Source: Chitinophaga pinensis (GTDB lineage Bacteria > Bacteroidota > Bacteroidia > UKL13-3). Taken from it: 5,802 bases of DNA. The first letter of the stretch is position 1, and every line of letters starts with the position of its first letter. Below the pieces are notes generated by a model. The model was not told the origin of the DNA and did not search any database. It was given only the letters and a program-made list of their open reading frames with translations. Positions 5,417-5,802 of this stretch are shown piece by piece. Both the position numbers and the translations under genes were made by a program. The stretch is taken from positions 1-5,802 of the forward strand of contig CAMCQX010000116.1 of the NCBI GenBank assembly GCA_945876985.1, given 5' to 3'.

Positions 5417-5802
5417 ATGATATCAAAAGAAACATTTAAGTCCGACATTTCATCATCTATTGTGGTGTTTTTTATTGCTTTGCCTTTGTGTTTAGGAATA
5501 TCATTGGCATCGGGCGCACCTTTAGTTGCTGGAATTATAGCTGGAATTTGTGGTGGAATAATAGTTGGCTATTTAAGTGGTTCACATACCAGTGTGAGCG
5601 GACCGGCCGCTGGTTTAACTGTAATTGTATTAACCGCTATTCAGCAACTTGGTAGCTTTGAAGTGTTTTTAACAGCACTTTTTATTGCAGGAATTATTCA
5701 GTTAATATTAGGCTTAATAGGAGCGGGAATCATTGGAAACTTTGTGCCTTCATCGGTTATAAAAGGGATGCTTGCTGCCATTGGAATTATTTTAATTTTT
5801 AA
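5417..5802 (+). CDS. SulP-family anion transporter, N-terminal part (truncated by window end)
   Basis: The frame is open from the ATG at 5417 to the window edge, giving 128 complete codons and two bases of the next. The N-terminus, [19 protein letters not shown], leads into hydrophobic segments at about 13-33, 36-54, 64-79, 82-107 and 114-128. The SulP signature region [15 protein letters not shown] (21-35) and the SGPAAGLT motif (61-68) of the half-helix substrate site are present, as is the [15 protein letters not shown] segment (110-124). Family members move sulfate, bicarbonate or other anions across the inner membrane, usually with Na+ or H+; Bacteroidota homologues often neighbour a carbonic anhydrase, which would favour bicarbonate, but the downstream gene is not visible. 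Any C-terminal STAS domain would lie outside the window. The start is supported by the well-placed promoter and the family-typical N-terminus. Confidence 0.9.
   Translation, partial: MISKETFKSDISSSIVVFFIALPLCLGISLASGAPLVAGIIAGICGGIIVGYLSGSHTSVSGPAAGLTVIVLTAIQQLGSFEVFLTALFIAGIIQLILGLIGAGIIGNFVPSSVIKGMLAAIGIILIF

Overview
The window looks like an AT-rich chromosomal segment of a Bacteroidota bacterium (Flavobacteriia/Sphingobacteriia/Chitinophagia level; no finer call is possible). The evidence is a C-terminal type IX secretion (T9SS) sorting domain on an exported enzyme, Bacteroidota-type promoters (TTG-N19-TAnnTTTG) in place of Shine-Dalgarno-led starts, a DUF1015 protein of the kind common in this phylum, and short dispersed repeats with the core TGAGCTTGTCGA.

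Layout. Positions 1-18 hold one copy of the dispersed repeat. Positions 26-1777 (minus) encode a secreted three-domain multicopper oxidase with all copper ligands and a T9SS sorting domain. Positions 1778-2175 are a 398-base non-coding divergent region with two AT-rich inverted repeats and a cluster of TCAACT hexamers. Positions 2176-3423 (plus) encode a DUF1015 protein with a DGHHR motif. A 61-base convergent gap carries a heptamer tandem repeat. Positions 3485-5188 (minus) form a tight two-gene operon: an MbnP-like protein followed, with no spacer, by a MauG/MbnH-like di-heme cytochrome c. A second, more complex copy of the dispersed repeat lies at 5221-5273. A perfect Bacteroidota promoter then leads into a SulP-family anion transporter, which starts at 5417 and is cut by the window end.

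How the genes fit together. The most interesting unit is the MbnP-MbnH pair. In characterised members the di-heme enzyme oxidises a tryptophan of its partner to kynurenine, creating a copper-binding protein. Here the candidate tryptophans lie in a WTWQNGY motif, and the di-heme protein has a tyrosine where peroxidases carry the axial methionine. With an exported multicopper oxidase about 1.7 kb away, the segment suggests extracytoplasmic copper handling. The two copper loci are separate transcription units divided by the DUF1015 gene, so a functional link is inference. DUF1015 and SulP look like unrelated neighbours.
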